A stretch of 5,844 nucleotides of DNA from Smithella sp. Its GTDB lineage: Bacteria; Desulfobacterota; Syntrophia; Syntrophales; Smithellaceae. Made by a program: the position numbers and the translations under genes. The stretch spans positions 1 to 5,844 of the forward strand of contig JAAZOZ010000225.1 of NCBI GenBank assembly GCA_012797505.1. The letters run 5' to 3'. The stretch's first letter is position 1, and the number at the start of each line of letters is the position of its first letter. This document shows, in pieces, positions 5,255 to 5,844 of the stretch. Below the pieces are notes generated by a model. That model did not search any database. It was not told where the DNA came from and worked only from the letters and a program-made list of their open reading frames with translations.

Positions 5255-5347
5255 TTGACCGAAGGGAGAAATCCATGTCCCAATGTTATGATGAATCTTT
5301 AGGTTGCTCAGTCGTCCCGACAAGTCGGGACTCCTTCCGAAATGACA
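5255..5347. repeat. Composite palindromic intergenic repeat
   Basis: GTCCCGAC (5314-5321) and GTCGGGAC (5324-5331) form a perfect 8-bp stem around AA. It is flanked by the inward-facing pair TTGACCGAAGGGAGAAATCC (5255-5274) and CTCCTTCCGAAATGACA (5331-5347), which are loosely complementary. Motifs of this type recur between genes in many bacterial genomes (recalled, not searched). It is probably a non-autonomous palindromic element. Confidence 0.6.
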
Positions 5348-5364
5348 TCCGGGGGTGCGCTTCG

Positions 5365-5406
5365 CCACTATTCACCATTCACAATCCACCGTCCACTTCT
5401 TACCCA
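5365..5406 (-). repeat. Heptamer array (YCACNAT type)
   Basis: Six units keep a 7-nt register, for example TCACCAT, TCACAAT and CCACCGT. The purine-rich strand is the minus strand. The array directly follows the composite palindrome. Confidence 0.7.
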
Positions 5407-5429
5407 TCGTCTTTCGCCCACCTTGCGGA

Positions 5430-5464
5430 ACGTTTGGGAACCGTTCCCTACAGCCTCATCGCTC
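5430..5464 (+). repeat. Dispersed 35-nt repeat, copy 2
   Basis: This matches 4576-4610 at about 29 of 35 positions. Its hairpin arms GGAACG (5427-5432) and CGTTCC (5442-5447) are perfect. It runs into a heptamer array, as copy 1 does. Confidence 0.6.
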
Positions 5465-5489
5465 ATTGCTCGTCACTCGTTGCTTTTCA
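5455..5489 (-). repeat. Heptamer array (CTCATYG type)
   Basis: Five contiguous units keep the register, including CTCATCG, CTCATTG and CTCGTTG. The purine-rich strand is the minus strand. Its first units overlap the end of the 35-nt repeat. Confidence 0.7.
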
Positions 5490-5491
5490 TA

Positions 5492-5520
5492 TAGTCAATC
5501 CGTTTATATTCTGGTATGAA
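5492..5520 (+). promoter_or_regulatory. Tentative promoter of the lysine-rich small gene
   Basis: TAGTCA (5492-5497), 17 nt, then TATGAA (5515-5520) preceded by TGG resembles an extended -10 promoter. It shares CTGGTATG with the candidate brnT promoter. Both hexamers are weak. Confidence 0.25.
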
Positions 5521-5564
5521 GTTATCCACTAATATTCCCTGAGGAAGAAACGGAGGATGCAATT

Positions 5565-5669
5565 ATGTCGAAATCGAAAGATGTGAAAAAAGATTCCAAG
5601 AAAAAACCGGGCAAATCTCTCAAAGAAAAGAAAGAGGCCAAGAAGCTGAAAAAAGCGGGAAAAGTATAA
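5565..5669 (+). CDS. Small lysine-rich basic protein (34 aa), function unknown
   Basis: This short gene has a strong Shine-Dalgarno, GGAGG at 5552-5556, 8 nt before the ATG. The product has 34 residues, 16 of them Lys, with only two Asp, two Glu and no Arg, Cys or aromatic residue. It opens MSKSKDVKKDSKKKPGK and continues as KxLKEKKEAKKLKKAGK, a charged helix-prone tail. The strong basic charge suggests binding to nucleic acid or ribosomes, but nothing in the sequence proves this. I recall similar tiny Lys-rich proteins in proteobacterial genomes, though not a named family. The stop TAA is 4 nt from the next heptamer array. A low-complexity A-rich frame could arise by chance, but the well-placed Shine-Dalgarno and varied Lys codons (AAA and AAG) argue for a real gene. 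Confidence 0.7.
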   Translation: MSKSKDVKKDSKKKPGKSLKEKKEAKKLKKAGKV

Positions 5670-5673
5670 AAAC

Positions 5674-5736
5674 AGGTTATAGGCAATGGGTCATAGGTGA
5701 TGGGACAGGGGCAATAAGTGGAAAGCAATGAGTGAA
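5674..5736 (+). repeat. Heptamer array (RGGYNAT type) after the lysine-rich gene
   Basis: Nine units keep one register. GGGTCAT, AGGCAAT and GGGCAAT are identical to units in the 996-1080 array. It starts 4 nt after the TAA at 5667-5669. The purine-rich strand is in the gene's sense and holds several TAG/TGA triplets. Confidence 0.8.
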
Positions 5737-5742
5737 GGGTTC

Positions 5743-5769
5743 GTCATGGTTCGACAAGCTCGCCATGAC
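5743..5769. repeat. Palindromic core between two opposed heptamer arrays
   Basis: GTCATGG (5743-5749) and CCATGAC (5763-5769) pair perfectly around TTCGACAAGCTCG. The motif TTCGACAAGCTC is, from memory, part of a widespread bacterial intergenic repeat. Confidence 0.65.
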
Positions 5770-5775
5770 ACTTAA

Positions 5776-5844
5776 TGACCATTCACCATACATTATACAC
5801 TATTTTTTTCACTCGTCGCTCATCACTTTCCGCTCATTGCTCAT
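5776..5844 (-). repeat. Heptamer array at the right edge, opposite orientation
   Basis: About ten units keep a 7-nt register, for example TCACCAT, ACACTAT, GCTCATC and GCTCATT, and the array runs off the window. The purine-rich strand is the minus strand. It contains the reverse complement of the 13-mer at 1127-1139. Confidence 0.75.

Larger units (their letters stand above)
5238..5564. other. Repeat-filled intergenic region
   Basis: No protein-coding gene is supported here. An open frame from 5275 to 5532 runs through palindromic and heptamer repeats and has no Shine-Dalgarno or motif. The region consists largely of the repeats listed separately, followed by the leader of the small lysine-rich gene. 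Confidence 0.6.

Noticed and set aside
5275..5532. 85-codon plus-strand open frame
   Set aside because: It lies wholly within palindromic and heptamer repeats. The low-complexity Ser/Pro/His-rich translation reflects the repeat units.
5522..5728. 68-codon minus-strand open frame
   Set aside because: It is antisense to the lysine-rich gene and its following repeat. The Phe/Leu-rich translation is the mirror of Lys codons.

Overview
The window looks like an accessory stretch of a Gram-negative chromosome. An outer-membrane beta-barrel protein with a signal peptide and C-terminal Phe shows that the host has an outer membrane. The left-edge NDP-forming acyl-CoA synthetase, the dense toxin-antitoxin (TA) content and the style of the intergenic repeats recall anaerobic Desulfobacterota of the Syntrophus/Smithella kind. 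That placement is inference from memory of such genomes, not a database result.

Layout. 1-1011 (+): GC-rich 3' part of an acyl-CoA synthetase (NDP-forming), whose stop codon lies inside a degenerate 7-nt repeat array (996-1080). 1168-1613 (-): a HicB/HicA TA pair. 1614-1813: divergent intergenic region with an AT-rich inverted repeat, a good sigma70-type promoter, and a duplicated -10/leader segment. 1814-2415 (+): a DUF433 antitoxin/DUF5615 PIN-like toxin pair overlapping by ATGA. 2545-2631: a strong terminator and another 7-nt array. 2632-4029 (-): a 465-aa porin-like protein with a strong promoter, a hairpin in its leader and a good Shine-Dalgarno. 4192-4735: AT-rich DNA without a convincing gene, then a hairpin repeat and another 7-nt array. 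4736-5237 (+): a BrnT toxin/CopG-type BrnA antitoxin pair. 5255-5489: palindromic and 7-nt-array repeats. 5565-5669 (+): a 34-aa lysine-rich protein, too short for routine gene calling. 5674-5844: a 7-nt array, a palindromic core and an oppositely oriented 7-nt array.

Three unrelated type II TA modules lie within about 4.1 kb around one highly expressed-looking porin. No transposase, integrase or phage gene is visible. The other dominant feature is a family of degenerate heptamer arrays. Three of them start at, across, or within a few bases of a stop codon (synthetase, porin, lysine-rich protein), each with its purine-rich strand in the sense of the gene it follows. Since 7 is not a multiple of 3 and many units contain TAG or TGA, such an array gives stops in all frames. 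Whether this is function or an insertion-site preference cannot be decided from one window.

Limits: product calls rest on recognised motifs, not searches. Promoters and repeat functions are pattern-based inference.
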